The position numbers were made by a program, and so were the translations under genes. Under the pieces are notes generated by a model. That model was not told where the DNA came from. It saw only the letters and a program-made list of their open reading frames with translations, and made no database searches. Of a stretch of DNA of 64,000 bases, positions 24,512-34,676 are shown in pieces. Each line of letters starts with the position of its first letter. The stretch's first letter is position 1. This stretch comes from Chionis minor (taxonomy: Eukaryota > Chordata > Aves > Charadriiformes > Chionididae), in the NCBI GenBank assembly GCA_013398295.1, contig VZSF01009944.1:97198-161197 (forward strand), given 5' to 3'.

Positions 24512-24779
24512 CATGGTGCCAAAGGGGGAGGTAGAAGGCTTCCCTGGAAAGCAGTGCAACAGTGAGGTGCCTGAGAGTGAAAGGTCTGCACAGGGTGAAG
24601 GGCGTTTAATCCCATCCATACCAGCTCGAAGGAACAGTCCTAGAACCTCTGGAACTGGACCTTATTTTCGTCTCACAGAACGCTGGACTGTTCCCTACGA
24701 AACGGAGCCTGGGCATTCCATCCTCAGCATGCAATGGGAATATGGGTCTGGAAACAAATTGAGCCACAAAATTATATGA
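24512..24779 (+). other. Candidate terminal exon, 88-codon ORF
   Basis: A possible acceptor AG ends at 24511. The next base is C, then an ATG at 24513 opens 88 codons to a TGA at 24777-24779. GC content is about half, visibly richer than the flanks, and 41 of 88 codons end in G or C by hand count. The peptide is hydrophilic, rich in Glu, Ser, Pro and Arg in its first half, with a TGPYFRLTERWTVPYETEPG segment later. I know no such family. If 21710-21774 is spliced to it, the spare AC plus this C makes a Thr codon and the frame continues into the ATG. Alternatively this is an unrecognised old transposon piece. The 761-bp LTR lies between the two candidates. Confidence 0.25.
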
Positions 24780-26161
24780 CACAGGAAATGAATCTTATGT
24801 TATTGATACCTAAACGTCATGTAGTTATTGCACATCACTTAAAAGCTAGGGATGTAATTCAAGCTTCTCATCTTGCTTGTTGACAAAACCAGTTAACAAA
24901 GACACATGGGTACCTCCAGAGAGAAACAGAAAGCAATTTATCCTATCTGCCTTAGACATCTATGTTCAAAACAGAGGTACTGGAATGGAGGTAATTCTTA
25001 GTCTTCATTGCCAATTAAATAAGCCTAGATGAATATATTAAGTTTGTTTATTTTTTAGGTGAACTAAAGTTAAATGAGATAAATCCCATCCTTAGCCCTT
25101 AATTAATTGCAACTGAAATTTAACAGGAACTCATGCAATTCTTTCCAAACCTTTTAATTCCTATCATTACATCATGACATTATTTAAAAGCTACACTATG
25201 CTAGGGAAATTTGATTCTGCACTTTTTCTCAGCTGATCACCTCCTCAAAATAAAAGGAAAAAAACCTGCTTTTCTTCAGTTTGGAGATCCAGTAAAAGAG
25301 AGTGCTAGACCACAGCATGAATGGTCATCTTCCAGGTTTTCAACACAGGTTACTGAAATGTACAGTGAAGAAAATATATTTTGCTAAAGTGAAGTAAGTA
25401 TTTGTAAGTCCACACATAATTTCAGGATTAGCCATGCTAAAGCTGAAAAATATATGTTTGTTTATTTTTTTAATACATTTTAAGAAAGGGCACACAGTAC
25501 TGAGTTTGAGATAATATCTCCTGGACGATCTGATATCTGTTCAAATGTGCTACAAGTTTATCACAGAAGGAATGAAAAATGGAAAATAACCTTTTAGGTC
25601 ACACAGTCCACACCTTGCTATTGCAGTGTTTCAATTTTACAGGTTTGTTTTTTTTTTTTCTGTCAGTTTTGCTAATTCCAAAATCCCTTGTGTTGATTTA
25701 ATCTTGCTTGTTTAATATATGTAGATATACAGTATATGTACAAACACATTTAAACAAACATATGGGGGTTTTCAGCATGATGAATTCATGCTAGTGCATT
25801 TGGCAGTTCTCTTCTCCTCCTACATTCAGGCTGTTCTATATAATGGGCTTAAATATCTGCTCAGGACAGTAATTTATACCAGCGTCAGCCTGCATTACTG
25901 AAATATAAAATCCCTCTTTTAGTTTCTCTTTTGAGTGTTTATGATTTCTCCCTCTTATATACATGTAAACACAGTCTCTCAGCTTCTCTTCTGTGCTTCG
26001 TGTCCTCTCTCACCCAGCACACACAGAAACACTCACACATGTAACAGATTTTTCAGTTCTCTGAGAATCTTCAAAGCTCTTCTGCCACAAAAATCCTCCT
26101 GTGTTCACCCCAAGTTTTGTTGGTTAATTTACTACCACCTCAACCTACTTTTTGTCTGCAG
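24780..26161. other. Unique AT-rich sequence
   Basis: An AATAAA-like signal lies near 25249. No transposon or RNA gene is recognised. A strong pyrimidine tract ending CTGCAG at 26161 leads to the next candidate. Confidence 0.4.
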
Positions 26162-26240
26162 AAAGGGTCAGAGACTGTGGTGCCTAGGGAAGGAGGAGCA
26201 GGTGGCCAGGGAAACCTTTGAGAGAAAGGAGAAGAAATGA
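26162..26240 (+). other. Weak candidate terminal exon
   Basis: A good acceptor-like tract, ACTTTTTGTCTGCAG, ends at 26161. The frame with codons starting at 26163 runs 25 codons to a TGA at 26238-26240. By hand count GC is about 52, 36 and 76 percent at codon positions 1, 2 and 3. The peptide is charged, ending in ERKEKK, and unknown to me. The purine-rich composition could by itself produce the position bias, since many codons are AAG, GAG or CAG. It may be a noncoding exon or chance. Confidence 0.15.
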
Positions 26241-29200
26241 AGTGAGCTCTAGTTCACAGCTTCGAGGAGTCAGAGAAATGGTTTTGGGTATCGGCTGTGA
26301 GTTTGTCTCACAGTCAATAGGGTTCCTGATTACAGAATAGCATCAAGATGTTGTTCCCATCACAGATATTGCCAGAACTCTCTAGATGTCATATGTAAAA
26401 CTAACAAGTTCTGTTTAAAATGGGGTGGTATGGTTCAGACACAAAATTCTGAAATGAGCAGATACTGTGATTGGGAAGACCAGACCAACCTGAATGACTG
26501 CTCATGAGCAAACAGAGTAAGTATGTGCTGTGAGACGTCTTCCATTTGCATTTCCACCAATTCACAGAAAAAATTGTAACAGTCCCTCTAAGGCCTTACA
26601 GTAAAAGAAATAACAATGTGTTCATCTTTTCTTACTGTAATTCTCTCAGAGTCGATATGATGATGAAATGTATACCATGGTTGCAGATTCTGAATTGTGA
26701 TCAGATTAGATCAACAATTTCTGAATTCCAAAGAAAATGCTTTTATTAAAATGTGCTGTGTCACCGAACTAAAGCATGACCAGGAACGTATACCAAGATT
26801 ATAAATGTTAACAGTTTGAATTGTTTACTTATTCATTAAAAAAATGCACTAAACTCAATGTTTTTTGGACAGAACTACTCCATGGATTCAAGAGTCCTAC
26901 TCTGGTATTATGCAACAGTGTTATTTTTACTACTTATAATGTCCATCTGTTAAAATGTATCTATCCTCTAGCAGGGCTTAGAATACTTTAGTCTTGTGAA
27001 AAGTATATACAATTTTTTTTTCACAGATGAGTGTAAATGGTACATAACTGATTAGCAAAACACTGTGATGAATTATTGCTATGTGTTAGGAAATACGGTT
27101 TCTATTAATTTACTTTATTGGAAATAAAAGAACTCAGACAAAGTTAGCCCCCTTGAAATTTTCACCATTGGATAACTTGGCATTAAATAGTATTTTGTTT
27201 ACCTTTTCTAATTCAAACAAATATTGCAATTGTTGTCCCCATTAAAAATATAATGTAAATTGTTGAGCCAATTTTATTCTTATTGTAGCTCCACAGACAA
27301 AATGAAGTTTAAAATATGTGTATATGTATGTACATGTGTGTGTGCATGCTTGTATATATAGATATATATGTATGTGTATACAGTGTAAAATTACAAACAG
27401 AATAAATGAGGAACTGAAAATTTCCAGTATTATACTCAGTTGCTACCTGCTTTCTGGAGATAGTCACCTTGCAAAAGCAATGTTACAATAGAAGACTAAC
27501 CAGGCTCTTCTGCTGTAAACATCTGCTTATATTAGTTAAGCTCATCAACAGAAGTTTGGTGCAATTAATGTATGCAGCTTTAATGAAACATACAAAACAG
27601 TAATTGCAGCCATAATTATAATATAATTAAATTGTAATCATATAATTAAAGTAAGCTATATAAAAACTTTGCCTTTGAAACAGCTCAAAACAACACTACC
27701 TTTTTTAACATCTTATAGCTACTTCTCTATAACTTTTTCTTACAAATATATACAGAGACAATAGTATAAATTTAATAGGAAAGAACAACAACAGCAAAAT
27801 GTATACAGTTTACTTGACAACCTTGCATGGGTTTTCCACGCATTTAATTTTTACTGAGCAAAGAGATACTCAAGTACAGATACACTACTTATAGCTGTGG
27901 CCCTGTCAGATTTCATTAGGAAAGTAGGTTTGGGTCTGGTCAACACTCAGGTAGCAGACCTCCAAGGAGACATCAAGTGTTGCAGGAAGCGATATTACAG
28001 ACTCCATAAATAGTGTCTTCTAAGCTGATTTCATAACAATGTTAAGTGACATTGTGATTTGTATGTGCTGCTATTGGATGGTATGAAAGGATATCTACTG
28101 TCATTTATGGATACCAAACAAGTTATGGCAGTGCTGTATTAGTAGAAGAAAAAAAAATAAATCAAGGGGTCAGCATGCCTCCGAGGAAACCTGATTGTTT
28201 ATCCTGGTATTTGAGTGATTTAATCTGTTCTCCTTGCTGCTTAGTGACCTGTCCATCTTCACATGTCATCTGTGATCCTGAAGGAGAAAAAAAAGCTTAT
28301 TATGCGGCCTATTCATTTCAAACAAAAGAAAAGGGCATTTGGTTTACTTTTGTTGTCCTCCTCCCACTTTTTACAAGAAAGACAATATTTAAATGGAGGA
28401 CATGTCTTGTAGGCATCTTTCTCATGTACAATCACCTTGTTTGAGACCTGTTTCATTTGCTGACTAGCTGTAGCTAGAAAATGCCTGATAACTTTTTTGC
28501 TTCTTCAGAACATGAGACTTTGTTAAAAACAAGACATATCAACATTGACAACATTTTGTTTAAGAAGGACCTTTGCTCCCATGGCTGTCTGGTTATAGCT
28601 GAGTTGTATATTTTCTCCTTACATCTGCTTTGGAATGATCTACAGTGGAAATTAAATAACATCTGTTTTGCCTGTTTCTTCTTTCTTCTTTCTTCCCCCT
28701 CTCCCCCCAACTTGTTGTTAGGAGTTACAGATTCTAGCTTTAAAAGTAATTTTTGTTTTACTTAAACAAGAAAACAATAAATATTAGAATTTTTTATGGC
28801 TTTGTACTTTCATTTGAATGAAAGCTATGAGCTGAAACAGGAAGTAAAATCAGCTTTGCATAATGAATGCAGTTTATATCAGGTTCAAAAAAGAAAACAA
28901 TCAAGTCTTTTTATACTGTCAAGTATTTTTAAGTCAGAAGATAGTTGCAGGAAGTTATAATACTAAAGCAAATTTCAGAAAAAAGGAGTCTCAGAACTCT
29001 TCAAACTTTTTTCTCAAGTATTCACATCATAAGGAGTTTCAGACAAAATACAAGAATTGTAACAGGGTTAAAACACCAGGATGGAACTCATGAGTCCCAC
29101 CTTCTACACTCACATTTTTTTCACCCTAGCCCATTTTACTTCAAAACTTCATTTATAAGACTTGTAGTGGTTGAAGTTCTTGCCATGTATTAGAAGTGTA

Positions 29201-29372
29201 TGTATACAGTTTATAAACCAGGAGCAGCTGCTGGGTTTACCTTCTACAGGTAAACAGGCTGAAGATTAATTTAAGGGTGAGACAGCCAATTAATTGGCAT
29301 GTTAAAGAGCCTTATGTTTATGATCTGGGTTTGGGTTGTGTTGTTTTTTTAAATTTTAGTTATTTAAGCATC
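26241..29372. other. Unique AT-rich sequence with a TG/TA tract
   Basis: TG and TA alternation at about 27314-27380 is a decayed microsatellite. The pyrimidine-rich stretch 28675-28710 is simple sequence. Overlapping open frames at 28474-28765 and 28863-29193 have no known domain. No gene is supported. Confidence 0.45.
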
Positions 29373-29378
29373 ATTGCC
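29373..29378 (+). repeat. Imperfect target duplication, left copy
   Basis: ATTGCC here and ATTGCT at 30450-30455 differ only in the last base and bracket the LTR. One extra C separates this copy from the TG start. Confidence 0.5.
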
Positions 29379-29379
29379 C

Positions 29380-30449
29380 TGAATTTGTGTGACAAGGTTT
29401 GGCAGCGGGGAGGCTACAGGGGTGGCTTCTCTGAAAGGCTGCCAGAAGCTTTCCCTATGTTCAATAGAGTCAATGTCAGCAAGCTCCAAGATGGACCCAC
29501 CACCGGCCAAGGCTGAGCCCATGGTGGCAAGATATTCATGTGATAGCATATTTAATAAGGGAAAAAAACCCTGCTATGCAACAGCAGCTGGAGAGAGGAA
29601 TGAGAATAGGTGATAGGAACAACTCTGCAGGCACTAAGGTCAGTGAAGGAGGGGGAGCAGGTGTTCTAGGCACTGGAGCACATTTCTCTGCAGCCCATGG
29701 TGAAGACCATGTTGAGGCAGGCTGTCCCCCTGCAACCCATGGAGGTCCACAGTGGGGCAGGGGATGCTCCTGAAGGAAGTTGTGACCCCGTGGAGAGTCC
29801 ACACTGAGATAGGCTTCTGTCAGGAACTGCAGCCCATGGAGAGGATCCTATGCTGGAGCAGATTTTCTGGCAGAACTTGTGACCCAGTGGGGGACCCATG
29901 CTGGAGCAGTCTATTCCTGAAGGACTACACACCGTGGAAAGGACCCACGCTGGAGCAGTTTGTGAAGAATTACAACTCTTGGGAAAGACCCACATCAGAG
30001 AAGTTCATGGAGGACGGTCTCCTGTGTGAAGGACCCCACGCTGGAGCAGCGGAAGAGAATGAGGAGGCAGGAGCAGCAGAGACAACACATAATGAACTGA
30101 CCACAACTCCCATTCCCCATCCCCCTGTGCTGTTTGGGGTGAGAGGAGGTAGAGAAAATTGGGAGTGAAGTTGAGTCCAGGAAGAAGGGAGGGGTGGGGG
30201 AAAGGTGATTTTAAAATTTGGGTTTATTTCTCTTTTTCCCACTCTGATTTGATCGATAATAAGTTAAACTAATTTCCCCAAGGTGAGTCTGTTTTGCCCA
30301 TGATGGTAACTGGTGAGTGATCTCTCTCTGCCCTTATCTTGACCCACGAGCCTTTCATTGTATTTTTGCTCCCCTGTCCGGCTGAGGAGAGGGAGTGATA
30401 CAGTAGCTTTAGTGGGCACCTGACATCCAACCAGGCTCAGCCCACCACA
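29380..30449 (+). mobile_element. ERV LTR about 1.07 kb with internal minisatellite
   Basis: This matches a long LTR type widespread in birds. It starts TGAATTTGTGTGACAAGG, continues through GGCTACAGGGGTGGCTTCT and GCCAGAAGCTTTCCC, and ends CAGCCCACCACA. A promoter-like ATATTTAATAAGGG lies near 29549. Between about 29700 and 30050 the CTGGAGCAG-type motif recurs with a spacing near 49 bp. Downstream are the GGGAGTGAAGTTGAG segment and a GATAATAAGTTAAA where the polyA hexamer AATAAA has become AATAAG. A near-perfect 6-bp duplication (ATTGCC and ATTGCT) flanks it, fitting ERVK-type insertion. No gag, pol or env lies beside it, so it is a solo LTR. Open frames up to 138 codons within it are by-products of the repeats. 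Confidence 0.9.
29700..30050 (+). repeat. About 49-bp minisatellite inside the LTR
   Basis: Copies of the CTGGAGCAG core or worn versions begin near 29751, 29803, 29853, 29901, 29950, 29994 and 30041, each after a GGACCCAC-like lead. Spacing is 42 to 52 bases. The tandem array lies downstream of the putative LTR promoter. Confidence 0.75.
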
Positions 30450-30455
30450 ATTGCT
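30450..30455 (+). repeat. Imperfect target duplication, right copy
   Basis: ATTGCT follows the CACA terminus of the LTR and pairs with ATTGCC at 29373-29378. Confidence 0.5.
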
Positions 30456-33400
30456 TTCATTACTTTCTGTAACTTCTTTTTTAAATCTGTTTACATGCAA
30501 GACTGTACTCCTGAATCCTTCATTCTCTTGACCAAAACTTGAAAATTATTCTCATACAAATCTCTTCATAGAGACTATTTTCTCTGTGACATGTAAAAAC
30601 TGTTGTGATATTCTAATTGTAAATGCGTTATTTAAATAATACTGTGGTACATTAAAGAAGAATCTAGTAGTGAGCTAACAATGATTGCTGAATTTTCCCC
30701 AAACAGCTTCTTACCATTGTAGTTCCATTTTACTTTGCTACCTATTCATAACTGAATTACCAAAAATATTAAACTAAAGTGAGAAGTAACATTGATACCT
30801 ATTCACATGAGGAAACATTTATCTCTAACTACCAGTGATCCCTGTGATTATGGCATCTTTGATTCATGGATCTTACTTACCTGTGAAAATTATGAATTAA
30901 CTCAACCCAAAGCTGTCCTTTAAATAATTTAGAAAATATTTTCAAGCTCATAGGTTCTGTGGCTTAAATGAGGCCTGCATTAGGACTAGTGACCAGAAGC
31001 TGTAAAAACAAAAAAATGCATATTTTTCTTCAGTCTGCAGACAGGAAACTAAGGCAACTAAGCTTTAATTATTTTTTGCCAAGGTAATGTATACCTATCA
31101 TCTTTGAGATGTCTTGACACCCTATATGCTGTCTACTAGATAGCTTGCTCTCTTAGTGCTAGCAGATTATGAAAAAAATATTTTTGAAGGTGCCTCACTA
31201 TACTATGTTTTACAAGTGATTTTCAGACAAATTATTATATTTGTTTACAGGATGAAATTAGATGAGATGCATGGTTTGCTCTAGCATCACCTTTTTGAAA
31301 CAATGATAAGCGCTCTTTACAAACATTTCCTATGTGAAGGCAAAAGAATAATTTCAAAATGCACGCTAGTTGGTTGGTCCATGCCAACATTTTCTTACAG
31401 GACCTGATCTGAAGATTTTTTTGGGAAGAGTCTTTCTGTTATCATCAGCAACCAACTATTAATAGAGACCAACCACTAAAGCAAATATTCATAAATGTAC
31501 ACAGGATGTTGCTGACTGTCCAATCAAATCAGCATTTGACATATGGTGTCTATATAGTTCATTGCTAATCCAAAATGTTTTGTGAAGCATTCATTTTAAA
31601 AGCACAGTATAAATACCAATGATGTTACAACAAGAGGCAAATGCTGAATAATTCCAGTTTCAGAATAAAAGAAAAGCAATTAGCAAAAGAAAGAAGTATT
31701 CTTAAACCGAGTACAAAGGCTTTAAGCTTTTTTTCTGCTAGTTTTATAGTTTTATCATAGGCTAGACAGTTCTAATGATATCTTTTAATTCTTCAGAACA
31801 TACTGCAATAATACAAGAATCCTTGCCTACTTAAAGATTCTATTCTATGAGAAAAGTCTGATACCCTAAAACTTTTCAGCTAGTGATCTGTGAGTAGGTG
31901 TATGCTGGTTCTGGAAGACAATAACCTACACTATGGACAAAAATTGGAATATAGAAGGACAAAAAAGGCATGAAAAATAGAAAGAGCAGAAAACAAATGG
32001 TCAAACAAAAATTTACACTATAAAATGCTTAATTAGACATAAAAATATTTTTCTACATACAATGTGCAAAGGTTCAGAAATCAGGTTTGGTATTGATTTC
32101 TGGTCTTGAGAATTTAGGCTATGATGAACACATACTGCTATACTAGACCTTGGTAATGACTTTTGTAAAATAAACTTTTCTCCAGTCTTGCAAAGTTCTA
32201 ATTTGATGTTTTTACCTTCAACTTGTGAGTACCTTAAGTTTCATTCAACCCAGACCATTACAATTTTCCTGAACATGAATATGTAGTACTATCCTATATG
32301 CCCTAGTGTATGTCTTCTGGTTTCCAGTGCAATTTGACAAGGACATAGCAGTGCCAAAGGCCTCGCGTGGCATCTAGCAGATCTATGTCAATTCTTCTGA
32401 CAACCTAGGGTGTCTCATACAGTACTAGATGACTGCATTTGGACAAATGTATCGATGGGCTCTTACTGTCTTTCATGGCTGTTCTTTCATTGACAATACA
32501 ACTTTGTTTTGGTTAGCAGTGGATTGGTGGAGCAGACTGAATATTTTTGCTCTGTATTGATTTTTCTACCCTGAAGGAGTGGTGGAAAGGAGTGGGTGAA
32601 TATCATAGAAAGATAGAGACTGAAACACTTTGCATTTTCAGGGAAAGTTTCCCTCGTTTGTTTGTTGTGTTTGTTTTTTTTAAAAGTTTACTAATCTTCT
32701 TTTCCAGAATCAAAAGTAGCAGTATTCCAGTGCATTATTTGCTCTTTTAGGCAATGTTAGCAGTTACATGTTCCAGCATGGCATGAATTTCCTCCAGCAT
32801 ATTTCACCTAGCTTTCTGTGCTTTCTCTGTGCTATTCGACCACATTTCTGCTGCTTAATTTTCTATTTTAATGAAATAATAATATTTCTAATATAAAGAA
32901 ATTTATAAGAAGACATTCACAGACCCAAGTGAACCCATCTGAGGCCTGTAACAGCCTCACAGCAGATGCTGACCTCTCTTCAGTGAAAGGACACTAGGAC
33001 AGTTAAGTAGCTGGAGTTAGGTAAAATTTATTTAGGACCAAAAGTTCCTTTTGCTATTGTTAAAGTTCATTTCCTCTTATGTAACACTTACAATTTTCTC
33101 TGAACAAGAACAAACCTCAAATAATCTGATGTAATACAATGGATAACAGGAGAAAAAGCATATAAGGGAGTATACCCTGGATTGTCATGATTTTTCACTC
33201 GATTTCCATCCTAATTAATGTATAAATAAGTCCTTTGTCCTCAGATTAAAAAATGTTAGCAGAAAGAAGAGACATTTTACGTAAAAAGCATTTGAGAGTC
33301 TCCTTAACTTACAGACACACTGGGCACTGATTTTGTTTTCACTGCAGGCTACTGATAGAAAAGTAATACAGTAATATATCCTTAACCTCTACCACAACAC

Positions 33401-33520
33401 ACAAAGTCAATAAGAATGAGATGAATTTTCTAATATTGTTTTTCAAGTGTTATATAGTCTCTATATACAATAAGTAACAATCCTAACTCAAGTAGTAGCA
33501 TAACATATCTGTTCATTTAA
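30456..33520. other. Unique AT-rich sequence, nothing recognised
   Basis: No repeat, RNA gene or coding-like segment is seen in these 3 kb. The single open frame at 32547-32750 has no known domain. Confidence 0.5.
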
Positions 33521-33873
33521 CAGGTTGTCTCCCTGTAGTCCATGAAGGACTACGATGGAGCAGATATCCACACTGCAGCCTGTGGAGGAACCCACTTTGG
33601 AGCTGGAGGATGGGTCCTGAAGGAAGCTGAAGCCTATAGAGAACCCATGCTGGAGCAGGTGGAAAGTGTGAGGAGGAAGGAGATGCAGAGAGGAGCTGCT
33701 ATGGACTGATCACAGTTCTAATTCACAGTCTGCCTGCACTGCTCAAGGTGGGAGTAGAAGGAACAAAGCTGAGCTTAAGGAAAAGGGGTAGCAGTGGGGA
33801 ATGCTATTTTTAATTTTTTCATTGTTGCTAACCTTCCTACTCTTTTTGTTGGTAACAAACTATTTTTCCCAAG
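33521..33873 (+). mobile_element. ERV LTR fragment, left part of split copy
   Basis: This belongs to the same LTR group as 29380-30449. It shares CCATGCTGGAGCAGG, GTGTGAGGAGGAAGGAG, GCTATGGACTGATCACAG and the closing CTAACCTTCCTACTC to TTTTTCCCAAG segment. The expected polyA region reads GGTAACAAAC. The 5' half of the LTR, with promoter and TG end, is missing. It breaks off at 33873, exactly where a CR1 tail begins, and its continuation resumes at 34504. Confidence 0.85.
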
Positions 33874-34503
33874 TCATAGAATCACAGAATCATAGAATCA
33901 TAGAACCATAGAATGGTTTGGGTTGGAAGGGACCTTAAAGATCATCAAGATCCAACCCCCCCTGCCATGGGCAGGGACACCTCCCACTAGACCAAGTTGC
34001 TCAAAGCCCCATCCAACCTGGCCTTGAACACTTCCAGGGATGAGGGCTTCCACAACTTCTCTAGGCAACCGGTTCCAGTGTCTCACCACCCTGATTGTAA
34101 AGATTTCTTCCCAATATTTAATCTAGAGCTACCCTCTTTCAATTTAAAATCATTACCCCTTTTCCTATCACTACGTTTCCTGATAAAGGCTGCCATAAGG
34201 TCTCCCCTGAGCCTCCTCTTCTCCAGGCTGAACAACCTTGACTCTTTCAGCCTGTCCTCACAGGGGAGGCGCTCCAGCCCTCTGGTCATCTTTGTGGCCC
34301 TCCTCTGGACTCACTCCAACAGGTCTATGTCCTTCTTAGGATGAGGACTCCAAAGCTGGATGCAGTACTCGAGGTGGGGTCACATGAGAGCCAAGTAGAG
34401 GGGCAGAATCACCTCCCTCAACCTGCTGGTTACTCTTCTTTTGATGCAGCCTAGGATGCAATTGGCTTTCTGGCCTGCGAGCGCACAATGCCAGCTTGTA
34501 TTC
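33874..34503 (-). mobile_element. CR1 LINE 3' end, 5'-truncated
   Basis: On the plus strand it opens with repeated TCATAGAATC units and the motif GGTTTGGGTTGGAAGGGACC, the antisense of the CR1 3' end. It then runs through GTGTCTCACCACCCT, CTCCTCTTCTCCAGGCTGAAC and GTGGCCCTCCTCTGGAC to the C-terminal coding region near 34500. That makes about 630 bases of 3' end with no reverse transcriptase core, the usual 5' truncation of target-primed insertion. It has landed in the middle of an older LTR. Open frames on both strands here are incidental. Confidence 0.95.
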
Positions 34504-34604
34504 AGTTTTTCATTTGAGTCTGTTTTGTCTGTGAGCAATCTCCCTGTCTTTATCTTGGCCCTTGAGATGTTTCATCTTATTTTCTCCCCTTGCCCTGTGT
34601 AGGA

Positions 34605-34606
<2 letters not shown>
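34504..34606 (+). mobile_element. ERV LTR fragment, right part of split copy
   Basis: GAGTCTGTTTTGTCTGTGAG, ATCTCCCTGTCTTTATCTTG and CTCCCCTTGCCCTGTGTAGGAGG match, in order, the 30280-30390 part of the complete related LTR. It continues the copy broken at 33873. The last 60 to 70 bases expected, ending CCCACCACA, are absent. Homology stops at the AC microsatellite, so the terminus was lost or replaced there. Confidence 0.85.
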
Positions 34607-34650
<44 letters not shown>

Positions 34651-34676
34651 AGTTCACACACACACACACACACACA
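34607..34676. repeat. Interrupted (AC)n microsatellite
   Basis: About 30 AC units are interrupted by ACAAACAC and AGTTC. The repeat starts directly at the broken end of the LTR fragment. It makes the open frames at 34562-34954 and 34572-34820 look protein-like, with His-Thr and Cys-Val runs, which are artefacts. Confidence 0.9.

Noticed and set aside
29536..30242. Several overlapping open frames up to 138 codons
   Set aside because: They come from the GC-rich minisatellite and U5 region of the LTR.
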